64,000 bases of DNA from Castor canadensis (GCF_047511655.1 NC_133386.1:79735501-79799500); one strand, 5' to 3'; positions 11,140 to 23,440 are shown, counted from the first letter of the stretch. Made by a program: numbers and translations. The notes: a model not told the origin generated them from the sequence alone.

Positions 11140-11640
11140 GTCTGTCTATTGAATGCACCCTTTTATCATTACAGATAGCTTTCTTTTTATAATACTGCTT
11201 CATGTGAGCTGTGTCTGCTGTAGTACATCTACACCAGCTATCTTTCAATTCGTGTTTATATATTTGCTTTTATGTTCTCTTTCTTTATATCATTTTATAC
11301 CCTCTGAAGTTGTTTCTAATATAAGTGTCATATGATTACTATTTTAATCTCCTACATATAGGCATTCAGTTCATGTTATTGGTGATATATTTAACATGTG
11401 CAACATTACTATTTGTTTCTTAGTGTCCCATTTAATCAATGCAGTTTTTCCCACTTTCTTTTGAATTGGTCAAGTATCATTTAACAGTCTCTATTTTGTT
11501 TTCTATTATCCTGTTATGTCCTGGATTGGTCAACTATCTTTTATAATTCTATGTTTTGTTCCTTATTATTCTATTAGTTAAGAATTCTTTTACTGTACCT
11601 TCATTGGCTTCACTACAGATTTTAGCATGCCATATTAAAT
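11140..11640 (-). mobile_element. Probable L1M internal fragment (reverse)
   Basis: The T-rich + strand with 'cattcagttcatgttattgg' and 'cacttcattggcttcactac'-like phrasing suggests reverse L1M internal sequence. Similarity is weak. It contains a diverged tandem copy of about 60 bp (11463 onward and 11523 onward). Confidence 0.3.
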
Positions 11641-12250
11641 AATTAGAATGCAATAAAAACTTACTTTTACCTTATTTTGAAAAATCTAATGTTCTTGGAT
11701 CATTTATTTTCTTTTGTTCTGAAGGTGGAACAAAGTACCCCGATTGACCTTGTAGCTCTCATTGATGAAGAATATTATAAGTAGCACAAGAGAAGCTTAA
11801 GTTTATGTAAAATGGAAATATGATGCCTGAGCAACAAGAAAATCATTGAGCTGAGAAGAGAAGTAGATGAAATGAAAATTACATGGCTGAAATAAGTAGT
11901 CTAGGAGACTAAAATTTTAGTTGTAAAACTGAAGTTCACACTGAAAAGATATTTAAAATGACAGAACTTTAGAAAATGAGTGAGATGGAAGATCATAAAA
12001 GTATTCTCAGGGAAAAAAGGGAAAGGAAAAGGAAGCAAAATAATTGAAAGAGTAATGAATATGAAAAACAGATAATCATCTCTTTTCAAATAACTTCATT
12101 TCTGAAGGAGATAAAACAGAAGAAAGTCAGATATAAAAATTTTTGAACTATGGTCCAAGTAAAACCATTATAAAGAATGTAGTGCTAGAAGAAAACTGGC
12201 AACCTTTTCTAAAACTGTAACTGGGACAATGTGCTCTAATTGTATTGAAA
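11641..12250. other. A-rich unassigned sequence
   Basis: Purine-rich on the + strand ('gagctgagaagagaagtaga', 'gggaaaggaaaaggaagcaa'). This could be a decayed + strand L1M ORF1-type segment, but I cannot support it. Confidence 0.25.
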
Positions 12251-13567
12251 ATAAGACTTAAAATCTACCTATGTCTTTTGTGTAATATTTAACTGTGTGG
12301 AAGTTAAGGTACTTCTAAGTGTTTGTGAAGATACATGGATATTAAAGTTCCTTTTAGTTACAGTCTTAGATGTCTGTTGAACACAAGTGGATATAGCAGA
12401 GGAAAGCAATGGGTGTCTTGCATGATTGACATTGCAGGGTGCTTCCCACTTGGCAGTCACTACTAGAAATCATTCTATGTTAGTTAAACTAGAATTGTGT
12501 TTGTGACCAGCAAGAGGTATCATAGAGTTCTCTAACACTTCACCTTGAGGACACTCCTCTCACTTTAGGATAATCTGCTTTCTAAGAATTGGAACACAGA
12601 TTTCTGGAAGTGGGGTTTAGTTGAGTTAAAGCTTTACTTTTATGGTATGGCAAAGTTTCAATTTCATCTTCTAATACTTCTGTAGATCTCTAGCACTTTA
12701 TAGAAATAGAATTTTATATCAAAGGCATCTAAGCAAAAATGACTTATTTTATAAAGAAAAAAAACTTCCCCCAGACCTAGGTAATAGCAACTGGGATGTC
12801 TTGAACTCCAAATGACATTTCTCAAATACACGTAAATCCTAGACTTGAAATTATTGTCTCAGGTAATCCAGAGGTATACACGAAGCATGGTTCACAGATT
12901 CACCTAAACTCTCTGGTAATACTTGGAAGATAAGAATACTGTGATTGTAATTAAATATTTTGAATTTGTTCAGTTGATGATTAACAGGACAGCATTAGTA
13001 ACCAAAAGTTAATAAAGCCTGCTTTATTAGATTACTGTTACTAACACAAAGTTAGCAGTAACAATGACTAAATAAACTTCTTAAGAGCATGTGAAAAGAT
13101 ATATCAATAGAGATTCAGTGGCAAGAAACAGAAAATATTGTTCCTATGTTAAACAGAAAAAGATTTAATGCAAGAGTTATTTTTGGAAAGGCTGAGAGAA
13201 TAAGCTGAGTAGCTTTTTAGGTAAAAACTCCATGGACACCACCACTAAACTTGCCTACAAAGGGGCCCAGTGCTGAAATCATAATCAGGAAAGGGAAGAA
13301 TCAGTTGGTTACTGCATAAAGTCTTGCAAATATCTGGAATACATTGCTGAATCTACCATGCAGGGATCTGAAACCTGCCACAACTATTATTAAACACTCA
13401 TCCTAGATCCTGGATTTATGCCTCAAGAAAACTCAGTTTATCTATCTTTAAATGTGTTGTAAGTGTGGATAATTCACATTCAGATTTATAGCTACAAAAT
13501 AGTTGGATAAATAGAATACATAGATTTCTAGCCTTTCAGCACAGTAAGGTGTATCAAAAGAAGGCTA
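12251..13567. other. Unassigned sequence with two small inverted repeats
   Basis: No gene or repeat family recognised. Two adjacent hairpin-forming sequences lie at 13010-13029 and 13036-13063. Confidence 0.45.
13010..13063. repeat. Two adjacent short inverted repeats
   Basis: AATAAAGC-CT-GCTTTATT (13011-13028) is a near-perfect palindrome. Next to it TGTTACTAAC (13036-13045) can pair with GTTAG (13051-13055) and TAACA (13059-13063) around a 3-nt bulge and 5-nt loop. Function unknown. Confidence 0.6.
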
Positions 13568-13688
13568 CAATATAGGGTGCAAGCCAGCCAGGGCAAATAG
13601 TTCATGAGACCCTATCTCAAAAAAATCCATAACAAAAAAGGGCTTGGTGGAGTGGCTCAAGGTGTAAGCCCTGAGTTCAAATCCAGTA

Positions 13689-13690
<2 letters not shown>
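13568..13690 (+). mobile_element. Composite B1/tRNA-like SINE, 5' truncated
   Basis: 'gccagccagggcaaatagtt', 'gagaccctatctcaaaaaaa', 'gggcttggtggagtggctca' and 'ccctgagttcaaatccagta' give the end of a 7SL-like monomer followed by a tRNA-like part. Its 3' tail has become the (AC)n repeat that follows. Confidence 0.8.

Positions 13691-13719
<29 letters not shown>
13691..13719. repeat. (AC)n microsatellite at SINE tail
   Basis: About 14 AC units directly after the SINE end 'ccagtacc'. Confidence 0.97.
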
Positions 13720-13721
<2 letters not shown>

Positions 13722-15363
13722 GAAGTTCCTGAGTATTGATTTTCTATAATTGCTACAGCAGTCTAGATTAGTTGTCAACAAAACAACAAAACCCAGATTT
13801 TGTTTTTGCAAACCAAAATGCTAGTAAACAAAGGATATTTCTTGACCAATTTTTGAAGGGAGTAGACAGTGAATCAGGAATTATACTTAGTTAGCACCTT
13901 TTTCATTTGTAAAAGATATTCTCGAATATGCAAGATTTCAGAAAATAGTACACAATTGTACCCTTCCATAAAAAGAATTCTTAAAGATAAAAGTTCACCA
14001 AATGAATGTTAAATTGAAATAAAAACTTGAAGAGATAATACGTTGTGTTTTTAAAGGGCCTAAGTATTGTTTGAGGGTTATCTGGTAAGTGAGATTTCAG
14101 TCCCAGGGATCCAGTTGGATCTTGTGCTTTCAGCTGAGTTCTGCACTCTAGAGAATAATCAGACCTTTTTATCTTTCCTTCAACTATTTTTTTCTGCTTC
14201 TGCACTCTAGATTACAGCAGGAAAGGCATTCCTTGGTGCTATTACACAGCATAGTTGAGGACCAGGTAAAACCAGAATGGCTGCCATTCTCTGCTTGTCC
14301 TTACTAACACTGTCTAAACTACTTATAATGTTGGATTGTAGGGATACAGAGCATTTGTGTCTCTCTACAAAGGCAAAAGCACATATAGAGAAATAATTTG
14401 TAATTCCAAGAAACTTTAGTCATTTCTTCTGGGTCTTTAAAACTCTTATTGAATGGCCTGAGTCTTTGTGATCTATATTTGAAATTGGAAAAGATTAATA
14501 ACCCAGCCATGATATATATTATCTGCCATCAAACTCTCTTCATATTACTTTCTCTCTTGTCCTTGTGAATATTTTCCTAAAAATCAGTACCCGCAGCATC
14601 ATCAAGAACACGCACAGTGTAAAGGCACAAAAGTGCACCAATATAAAATAATACACTCATAAGGATAATAGGCACAAGTGATTTTTCTTCTCTTTTTCTG
14701 TATTCACCAAGTTTTCTATAATGAGATTATTATAACTAGTTCATAATTACTTCATCAAGCTCAAAAAGTCAATGTGTTATTTTACTGTGAGGGCAATTTT
14801 ATTTCTTCTATTAATCTGTTTAAAAGGCTGTATAGTTATTTACACACATTAAGAAAGCTAAGAATATAGAGCAAAGTATGCATTTATGTACTTTGTTTGG
14901 TAAACATACAGCAATTTTTAAATCATAACAATGTTTTTAAAAATCAATTATACTGTTCTATAAATGAACTTTAACAAAAATTTAAGCTCAAAGGAACATA
15001 AGGCCTGTACGTTTAGATTTGTATTTTTTCTTGCTGAATTAAGAAATGGGTTTCTGATCTTAAGCTTTCCAGGTCTCACATTTTGCTATATATCAATAAT
15101 ATACCTGAAAAATAAAGCATAAAAACTATTTCATTGAACAGAGTGCTTTTTTTTGCTTCAGGTAAAATGATACAGCGATTTAATTTTGAAATTATATTTA
15201 ATCTGCTATATTTTAATTTGAATCTGAACAACACAGCCATGGTTCATGTACAAAATTAGGAAATTCTGATTTTCAAATGTTTGTTTTTCCCAAAATTTTA
15301 ATGTGAAGTAAAAGCCATAGTGTTTTCTCTCTTTTGCTGGCTTACCAAACACAATGAGCACAC

Positions 15364-15370
<7 letters not shown>
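13720..15370. other. Unassigned sequence
   Basis: No feature recognised in 1.65 kb of AT-rich DNA. Confidence 0.5.

Positions 15371-15420
<50 letters not shown>
15371..15420. repeat. (AT)n microsatellite
   Basis: About 25 AT units, self-complementary. It is followed to 15480 by AT-rich sequence in which 'aaatataaatat' and 'aatattaaa' occur twice. Confidence 0.97.
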
Positions 15421-15424
<4 letters not shown>

Positions 15425-16034
15425 TCTTAAATATAAATATATAATATTAAATATAAATATCTAATATTAAAAGTTTTATTACTTTTATTATTTAAGAGGA
15501 GTAATAGGGTGCTTGTACTGAATGCACTGTATGTACACATGCATATTGCATACAACATTCTGTAAAATTAAGTAGAGCCATAAAATGTTTATGTCAGTAT
15601 TTCTGTGAAGCTTAATACTCTTCCACTTTTTTTATTCTTTTATTCCCAAAAAAGGTACACATAAATGGTACTGAACCTAGTAAAAAAAAAAAAGAAAAAA
15701 CAAAGAAGGTAGGTGGGATTTTCTTCAAGTGATCTCAAATCTCCCTGTTACTTATTCTTCTCTACTCAGGGCATCTCTTCTATCCCTCAAAACCTGCTTT
15801 GACTGACTAAAATGAAAAAAAAAAACCTGATAATCTAATTTGTGGTAAGCTATTGATCATTTAAGCAGATCATATGTATAGGATGCAGTATACATTTGAA
15901 ATGTAAAAGAGGAGTTTATAGAAAACAAGAAAAACATTATCAACTGAAATAAAGAAGTATATAGTTGAGAAATTTTAAGTGTATTATTAAATTTAAGAAA
16001 TTTGTTTGACCTTTTTTATATGTTTACTTTTTAA
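15421..16034. other. AT-rich unassigned sequence
   Basis: Short A-runs (15681-15692, 15812-15822) but no recognised element. Confidence 0.5.
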
Positions 16035-16150
16035 CCTTGAGGAGGTCACTTGCACTCTCTGACCTTTGGTTCTTCATTTCATCAAATGAAGAAGACGAAA
16101 TCTACCTTGCAGTGTTATTAAGAAGAAGCAACTATCTGATTTTTCACACA
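16035..16150 (+). repeat. MIR SINE
   Basis: 'ggtcacttgcactctctgac', 'ggttcttcatttcatcaaat' and 'gaagacgaaatctaccttgc' follow the MIR 3' half. Confidence 0.5.
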
Positions 16151-17399
16151 GGGTCTGCCATGCAATGGTGCTTGATAAGATTCCTGATGAGCTACAGCCA
16201 CTCAGCTCACAGGAATAGAGTTCTAAGGATGACATTTCAGATATTACTTGTAGCCAGTAAAGAATATTATTTTGTGCTTTCAGTCTGCTATAAAGGATTG
16301 ACCAGAGGCCTTGGAAAGTAAATAACCTTGAGAGGCTCTTCTAGGGCTCTCTTCTATAACTCTATATCGTTATGCCCATTTGAATGACCTGACAACCCCA
16401 TCTAGTTTAGCAATCTTTCATATTTCATGCTTTTTTATGTCCTACATTTTTTTCTCATGGAAGGCAAAACCATAGGATGTGAGGTCAGTGTAATAGCATT
16501 ACCAAAGATTGTTTATGGATAGCTATACAGTTTAGTTATTCCCATGCTTGGTAATCTCTACAGTGCATCAGTGGGACCAGTGATGAGGCTTGGGTGCTGC
16601 AGAATACAGTGGATGAACACACTTCCTAAGCCTCCCAATTTGAACTGAGCCAAAAAGCTGCACATGAGTCTAAACAGATGTTTCTGTTGTTTAGGCCGAT
16701 GAAGTTTATAGAGTGCATGTTTATCTTTCAAAAGAGAATGTGGAGAGTTCATTTAGTCTTAAGATCTAATCTTTCCGGAGGTTGGACTGCCTAGTAAAGT
16801 TGGAACCGAGACTGGATGAGCACATGAAGTCATTTGGGGGGATGTCAGAAAAGATAGTCCTTTACTAGTTGGTAGGAAAGAAATAAGACACATGGAAATT
16901 GTTTTGCCTTAAAATGGTTGATATTTTAAGACAGAGCCTGGAAAATAGTATGCATTTTAACCAATTCACTGCATCTTCAACATAATGAATATACAGAAAA
17001 ATGCTTCCCATGTCAATTTGACAGATATGAAATAAAAGCATCAAAATTTCCTACATACATTTTAAATGACAAATTCATATATTATTATGTGAGTCATCTC
17101 TGATGTAAAGTTTTGGCCACAGGAAAAGAAGACTTTACTTGTCTAATTTGCCATTTGCTATCTAGCAATTTAACAGGGAAGGCAGATATGAAAGTAGTCA
17201 ATCACAGTGCAGTGGTATGACACATATATAAGGTAGACACTGGGACATTTGTCTTTTGGTTACTAAACATTAGATCATGTTCTTATTTTATAATTGTGGA
17301 GGAGGGCCCTGTTTTGCATTATAATGACAGAAAGGAGTGGACATAACTCTGCTTGATTCTGTTAATTGCCTAGAGTGGGTATGTCACTGAGCATGACAA
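16151..17399. other. Unassigned sequence
   Basis: Nothing recognised. Confidence 0.5.
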
Positions 17400-17565
17400 G
17401 AAACCTGGGCTAGCAGGAGTGTGTGACCTGTGTAGAATAGGCCCCACCACTAGTTTAGTTCTCTTCTGTCACCATCTTGAAATTCTTAATGCTTCTTGGA
17501 TAAGAAGCTCCACATTTTGATTTTTCACTGAATCCTTCAAATTATATAGCTAGTTCTGCTAAGAA
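17400..17565 (+). mobile_element. Medium-reiterated DNA-transposon-like element
   Basis: 'gtcaccatcttgaaattctt', 'aagctccacattttgatttt' and 'cttcaaattatatagctagt' match in order a mammalian-wide element ('gtcgccatcttgaaattctt ... ggccccacaaattatgtagc'). I recognise the consensus but am not sure of its name. Confidence 0.5.
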
Positions 17566-17814
17566 CACCATATCATCCAACTTGAAACAGTGGAACAAAG
17601 TCACAGCAGGAATTGGGAAGGATTGATGGTATCTGTGGCTGAGCTGAGTAGAGTCCAGTCATACTAGGAAGTCTCTGGAGTACTGGCAGTACTGGGAGAT
17701 GTCAAGATACAGATCTCTAAGTCAATCATTTCCAGATAAGGATTTTAACTGTGTCTCAACTCACTAGTCACAAAACACGATTTAATCCTTTCTATTGATT
17801 ATGCAGTTTGTGGT
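17566..17814. other. Unassigned sequence
   Basis: No feature recognised. Confidence 0.4.
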
Positions 17815-18246
17815 AATAGTTTTCTACGATTACTATAACAAATGTAACAACATGGGCATCTTAAATCACAGAAATTTATAATCTCATAGTTCTGGAGGTC
17901 AGAGGTCCAAAACTAAGGTGTTATCAGAGTTGTTTCCTTCTGGAGGCTCTGATCTTTGCCTCTCTCCTTGGCATATGAAGCTTTATGGCCATCCTTGGAG
18001 TCTCTCCTCTTATAGATGTATCGTTCCAATTTCTCCCTATCTTCATGTGCACGTGGCATTCTCCAATTGCTTTTGCCCAATTGCTGGCTTTTTATAAGGG
18101 CACAAACCATATATGGCCTAGAGTCCACTTTAACCAAGTATAACCTCATCTTATTTTAATTACATCTAAAAAGATTTATTTCCAAATTAGATCTAATTCA
18201 CAGGTTCTGGGACATGAATTTGGAGGAGAAAAATTTCAACTCAGTA
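17815..18246 (-). mobile_element. MLT1-class MaLR LTR (reverse)
   Basis: 'tactataacaaatgtaacaa', 'catagttctggaggtcagag', 'ccttctggaggctctgatct' and 'cacaggttctgggacatgaa' follow a reverse MLT1 LTR from its 3' end to near its 5' end. Confidence 0.8.
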
Positions 18247-18506
18247 CACTTACTGGGGTTTGAACTCAGGACTTTGAATTTGCACTTTACCACTTAAGCC
18301 ATTCCCTCAGCCATTTTTGCTTTAGTTTATTTTTCAGAAAGGGTCTCATGACTTTGCTTGATTACATGTGTGAACCACCACACCCAACTTGGTTTTTGAG
18401 ATATGGTTTCACTAACTTTTTGCTCAGGCTGGCCTCAAACTGTGATCCCCCTATTTCCACCTCACAAATAGTTGAGATTATAGGTGTGGAGCACCACACC
18501 CAGCCC
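18247..18506 (-). mobile_element. Composite SINE (reverse)
   Basis: 'tactggggtttgaactcagg' (tRNA-like 3' end) is followed by two 7SL/B1-like stretches ('gtgaaccaccacacccaact', 'gctcaggctggcctcaaact', 'gagattataggtgtgg'). It abuts the LTR to its left. Confidence 0.85.
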
Positions 18507-18639
18507 AATAAACTATTTTTCTATTTAAGTTATCCAGAATTTTTTTTGATACCATAAACATTGATAAATGCAAGTATTCTCTCAAGATATATGTTGAATA
18601 GGGAAAGAAGTATTCTTAAAGTTACATATAACATGTGTC

Positions 18640-18968
18640 TTTTTTTTTATGTTCTGAAGTATTGGATGTTGAACTCAGGGACTCTTGCTTGCTAGGCAGG
18701 TGTTACACCACTTGAGCTATACCTCCAGCTCTTTTGGTGTAGGTTATTTTTGATAATAGGGTTTTACTTTCTGCCCACTTTGGCCTGGATTATGGTCCTT
18801 CTGTTTGTGCTTACCTTCATACCTGGGTAACAGGTGCATGATTCCATACCCAGCTACTGTTTGAGATGGACTCTGCAAACTTTTTGCCCAGGCTAGTCTC
18901 AAACTAAAATCCTTCCAATCTTTGCCTCCCAAGTAGTTAGGATTATAGCTTGAGCTACCACATCTGGG
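18640..18968 (-). mobile_element. Composite SINE (reverse), full-length type
   Basis: Starts with a T-run (reverse A-tail), then 'ttgaactcagggactcttgc', 'gctaggcaggtgttacacca' (tRNA-like), then a dimeric 7SL-like part ending 'ccaagtagttaggattatag' and 'gagctaccacatctggg'. Confidence 0.85.
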
Positions 18969-19194
18969 TTAGGATCTGTATCTTGCATTTAGCCACCAGA
19001 AAATAGAGTAAAATGGTGGCATTTCATGTGACATAAAAGCACAGAGACTGAAGCATAGCAAGAAGTCTTAATCTTCAAGTAGCTAGCACGTGTAGAAGAT
19101 TTGAGCACTAGAGCTGAAATTAGTGGATCTGAGAGACAAAGAACTAAAGACATAAAATGATCAGCTTGGATGTTAGCTATAGGCAATGGGAGTC

Positions 19195-19490
19195 ATGGAT
19201 GTGTTTTATGCAAGTGACATGAATAGATTTGAGTTCTGGAAAAATCTGTCAAGCAGAAGAACCTTGATATGGAATGAGGTTGAAAAAGGGGAGATGGGTA
19301 AAAAGAGGAATGTAATCAAGGAGACAGAATGCATTAAATCTATGGCAGTGGGATGAAAACATGGGCACTGATTGTGTCTGGCACCTAGAGAGACCAGCGA
19401 ATATCTAGATGTGAGAAGTGAGAAAGAGAGGGAGAAAATGGAGATGATTCCAAGGTTGGGTGGTGGTGTCCTTGTTCTCTAATATATTAA
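19195..19490 (-). repeat. L2 LINE fragment (reverse)
   Basis: 'gcaagtgacatgaatagatt', 'gagaaagagagggagaaaat' and 'gatgattccaaggttgggtg' match reverse L2 internal sequence in order. Confidence 0.5.
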
Positions 19491-19544
19491 ACCCTTAACC
19501 ATTAAAGTAGCCATTTCTTATTCATTTGAAAAATTACCCTTTTC

Positions 19545-19587
19545 ATACACTTGGCATCATTGAAATTTTGGAGCAGAAAATTCTTTG

Positions 19588-19621
<34 letters not shown>

Positions 19622-19792
19622 GGAGTATCTAATAAATCACATGATGCTCAGCAGCCTCTCTGGATCTATTCATCTCATGTCAGTAGCAACTAATAGCCCC
19701 AGTTGTGACATTCAAAAATGTCTCTAAAAATTGCCAAGTGTCCCTTGGGGAAAAATTGCCCCTAGTTGAGAACCATGGGATTAATTGGAGGT
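19545..19792. mobile_element. MER5A-type hAT element containing a (TG)n expansion
   Basis: 'gaaattttggagcagaaaat', 'tgatgctcagcagcctctct', 'ccccagttgtgacattcaaa', 'gccaagtgtcccttggggaa' and 'cccctagttgagaacca' cover most of MER5A. The stretch that should read ttgttgtgggggctgtcctgtg has turned into a (TG) array. Confidence 0.8.
19591..19618. repeat. (TG)n microsatellite
   Basis: 14 TG units inside the MER5A element. Confidence 0.97.
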
Positions 19793-20644
19793 AGAATACA
19801 TTTAGTGAGAAGGAGATGAGTCCAGATTTGTAACTTCTGACTCTTCTCAGTGATGCTCCCAATACCATTGAAGGTAGGATCCTGGAGCTCACAAGAAAGA
19901 CTAGGGCTGTAGATGTAGATTTGAAAATAACAAATTTACCTGTGAAAATCAGGACTTGGTAAAGGCAAAATTATCTCAAATAGTTATAAATAAACAAAAG
20001 ATCAAAAACAGGTACCTGAAATCCCCAGTATTTATGCTAGTGTAAACATGGGACACTGAGCTCATCAAAAGAGTTGGACAGGAAGGGCCTGAGAGTCTTT
20101 CTCTTTTTCCTTTGTGCCTTGTAACAAATGTACATTTGCACAATCCTTCTAATCATAATTATTAAACTCTGAAAAGTAAAACAAAAACAAAAATAATTTA
20201 GTGATCCAAAACCAAGATTCCAACTACTTTTGTAGTTTGATGATTATGAAGAAGGGATAGCATAAATAATAATCTATTTATAATATTTTAATAACAAAAG
20301 TTTTGATATCTTTACTCTGGAAAGAATACTAAAAGAAAAGCTTATCTTCATATTTTTGGTAGTGTCCTAATCTTTCAGACAGATTTTATGTAGTAATGCT
20401 GTATGATAAACTTCAGACACATTTAACATTTTAAAGTATTTTTAACTATTTTAAGGTAAATAATTGAAAAGTAGTTAAAAATCTTCTAGAGAAATGCACT
20501 ACTGGGAAGTAGACTGAAATTAAAATTTGCCTGATAAACTAGATCACTAAATTGACCTCACAGAAATTAACCTTTAACCAACATTGTAAGTAAAAAGGCC
20601 TGTTTCTCATTGACTGAATGAAGCTTTTATTTTATTGTCTTTTT
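19793..20644. other. Unassigned sequence
   Basis: Nothing recognised. Confidence 0.5.
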
Positions 20645-20960
20645 AAAATCACATCAGCCATACATGAATATATTATTGTTGTAAAAGATTCAAACCACAC
20701 AGAAATATTTAGAAAAAAAAACATGAATGTTCCTCTTCTCCTGTCTACCACTCCCTCCACTTTCCCCTCCTGTCCCCAGATGCAACAATTCTCAACTGTT
20801 TGGTGTTCAGCCATCTAGTCCCCTGTGCTCCACACTGAGCCTACACCCATGAATGTGAGACATTGTTCTGTAACTTGCTTTTTCCCATTTCCAGATTTTG
20901 GAGGTATGAAAGAATCTTTAGCACCATATAAACAGAAAAAATTTTTTTCTTTCAGTAATG
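20645..20960 (-). mobile_element. L1M 3' UTR fragment (reverse)
   Basis: 'gtaaaagattcaaaccacac', a pyrimidine-rich block (20730-20780), 'ccagatgcaacaattctcaa' and 'tgttctgtaacttgcttttt' are in the order of the reverse 3' UTR of L1M elements. Confidence 0.5.
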
Positions 20961-21954
20961 AGAGAGTGAGCTAATATAATTAAATCAATCCAACATTCAT
21001 CACTGAGAATGACAATGACTACTTGCTGATAATTCAGTTAGCTGACATGAAGACTTTGGAACCCATCTGCATGCTGCTCTTGGTGACAAGCCTGTTGGAA
21101 TTCAATGTCTCAATATTTACATTTGATAACAGTAGAGTCCTTCATCTCATAGCAACAGGAGACCATGAGACTGACAATACTCTATTTTGTTAAAATAATC
21201 TATTCATTTTATATCTGGCATGTTGAAAGATAACATAATAAAATTTCTTGAAAAGAAAATATGGGAAGCAAGGTTAAATCACCCTTTTTTTATAGCAAAG
21301 ATTCTTAGCTGTCTTATTCTCATTATTTCTGTGCATTACACACATGAGAACAGGGCTGTAAATATTTCCTAATGAAGAACTAACTTGTCTGAGGAAGAAA
21401 TTAGAACATTGACCTGACAATTGCTTTATTTGCTCTGTAATTCTATTTTCATCATTACATGAAAAATGGATGGAAAGAAGAATATCTACAATGAGGCTAA
21501 TTCTAAAATTCTGTAGGGGTACCTTCTCCAAGAATGTTAAATTCAAGTTTTTTATTTTCATCATGGATTTTCATCTCCAAGCTAATGCTTTCCTGATCAT
21601 ATTGCTTATTAACTTGATAAAAACATGGAGCATTTTCATATCATCAGAGAAAATTGCTCTGTTTATAGCACATAGAGAAATTCTTTCCTAACTTAGACTA
21701 ACGAAGTCTCTTTTATTCTTGTCATTTATTCAATAAACCCCATTAATAAATTGGCTGTTTCTTTCTGAATAATTTCTCTTTCCTATCATTCTTATTTTAT
21801 AGCTGGTCAGATCTTTCATCCCAATCTTATTACTCACCTCCTCACATTAGCTTGCTCCATCTCAGTAAAATAAACTGTTCTGAATCCTTCTTCCCTAAAT
21901 CAGTTCTGAACACTCACATCGACATACTAAGAAAAGAGGACTGTCTGGGGACTG
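20961..21954. other. Unassigned sequence
   Basis: Nothing recognised; open frames up to 96 codons without motifs. Confidence 0.5.
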
Positions 21955-22105
21955 AAAAGTTCTGGCTCAGAGTTCCATTGCCACTCCCACTTTCTAACAT
22001 GTGATTATTAAGCAAGGCATTTGTCAGCTTCAGTTTCTTTATCTGTAAAAATGGGAGAGAACACTGTCTGATCCACTTATATCCCTGTGTTTGTACTGAG
22101 ATAAA
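21955..22105 (+). repeat. MIR SINE
   Basis: 'ctggctcagagttccattgc', 'cagcttcagtttctttatct' and 'gtaaaaatgggagagaacac' match MIR. Confidence 0.7.
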
Positions 22106-22629
22106 AAAGGAGAAAAGTCTATGTAAAAGGCCATACCCACATGGGACCAAATATAGCCTGGGCCCTCAGGAAATGCCTTAAAATCCTAGTTGAATCCATT
22201 GCTCTCACTCTTTCTGTGCTGCTCCCCACGACCAGGTGCTTCACATAACAGAGACAAGCATAGGAGTGAACTTCCTGGCTTATAACTGTGTTCCTGCCCT
22301 TTTCTCCCACCGTCACCCATCTCAGAGATCAATCATTACATGAAGGAGAGGCTCTAGTGACTATGTCTGATTCTTGTGGTTCTGCCGCTCTGCACAGAGC
22401 TGATTGACCCATGGGTGGACACTGTCTGCAACCTGAGCTGAACAGAACCTCTCTTCTGGGAATTTGATTTTTGAGAGGTGAGACTAACATTCCATGCTTT
22501 TGAACCTCTGCTCCAGAGAGAAGGCTCTTAATTCACTGCTGCTTCTGTCTCAGTTTCACCCTTCTTCCTTTATTTCTCAGGTACCATTGTTAAGTACCTT
22601 CTTGGATTCTACGAAATATGTAAATGAAA
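22106..22629. other. Unassigned sequence
   Basis: Nothing recognised. Confidence 0.4.
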
Positions 22630-22735
22630 AATAAATAATACCTCATAGAGTTTTATTATATGTTTACAAGAGTGCCTGGGAATCAGTAAGCATTCAATAA
22701 GTATTAGCTATAATTACTTTTATTGTTATTAAATG
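22630..22735 (+). repeat. MIR SINE 3' end
   Basis: 'aatacctcatagagttttat', 'agtgcctgggaatcagtaag' and 'cattcaataagtattagct' match the MIR 3' terminus. Confidence 0.6.
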
Positions 22736-22889
22736 ATTTCAAATAATCTCTAGCATACACAATAAATATTTGGAAAAGTTAGTCCTGACTAATGGCATTC
22801 AACTTATACAGATATTGTAAGAAATAAAATAATTAGTTAATGTATACAGTTCACTTTGTGTAGTGTTAAACATGTCATAAGTGCTTTGT

Positions 22890-23440
22890 AATTATTTGCT
22901 ATTATTTGTGTTATATGAATGTTATCATAAATGCTATGCTATGTGTATTTTTGTGGCAGTTTTTAGCATAATGTATTTCAAATATTTCCACTTTAGTAAA
23001 TGGAGAATGAGTTCATTTTAAAAATTACTAAATGGTATTAATTAGTGTTCTCTTTATTGACAGACATTTGTATATGTTCAATTTTTTGTGACAAATATAA
23101 TCTGCCTCCTGGGGGTGTATGTGTATCTTTTTGTAAAGCAGAGATCTTCTGTCATCTGCGAGGTACAGTCAACCTTAATATTTTATGACATAGGGCCCAT
23201 TAAAACAGCTGTGCCCATTAGCTCTTCCAGCTACATGTTTCTCTACACTCTTCCCAATGTGTCACCTTACCAAATTTTGAAGTATTTGCTAATTAGATAA
23301 GTTATGAGTTTTAACTTGCACTTTCCTAACTTCCACTGGGAAACACTTTTATATGTCTATTGACAATTTCTATTTCCTCTTTTATAAACTACCTATTTCC
23401 TGTTTGATTATTTAGCATGTGAGGTAGGAGGTTGGTTTCT
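22890..23440 (-). mobile_element. L1M fragment (reverse)
   Basis: 'tttaacttgcactttcctaa', 'atgtctattgacaatttcta' and 'tttcctcttttataaactac' correspond to the reverse of the L1 ORF2 C-terminal/3' region (ttgcatttccctgatgac ... tttgtatttcctcttttgtg). Heavily diverged. Confidence 0.5.
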
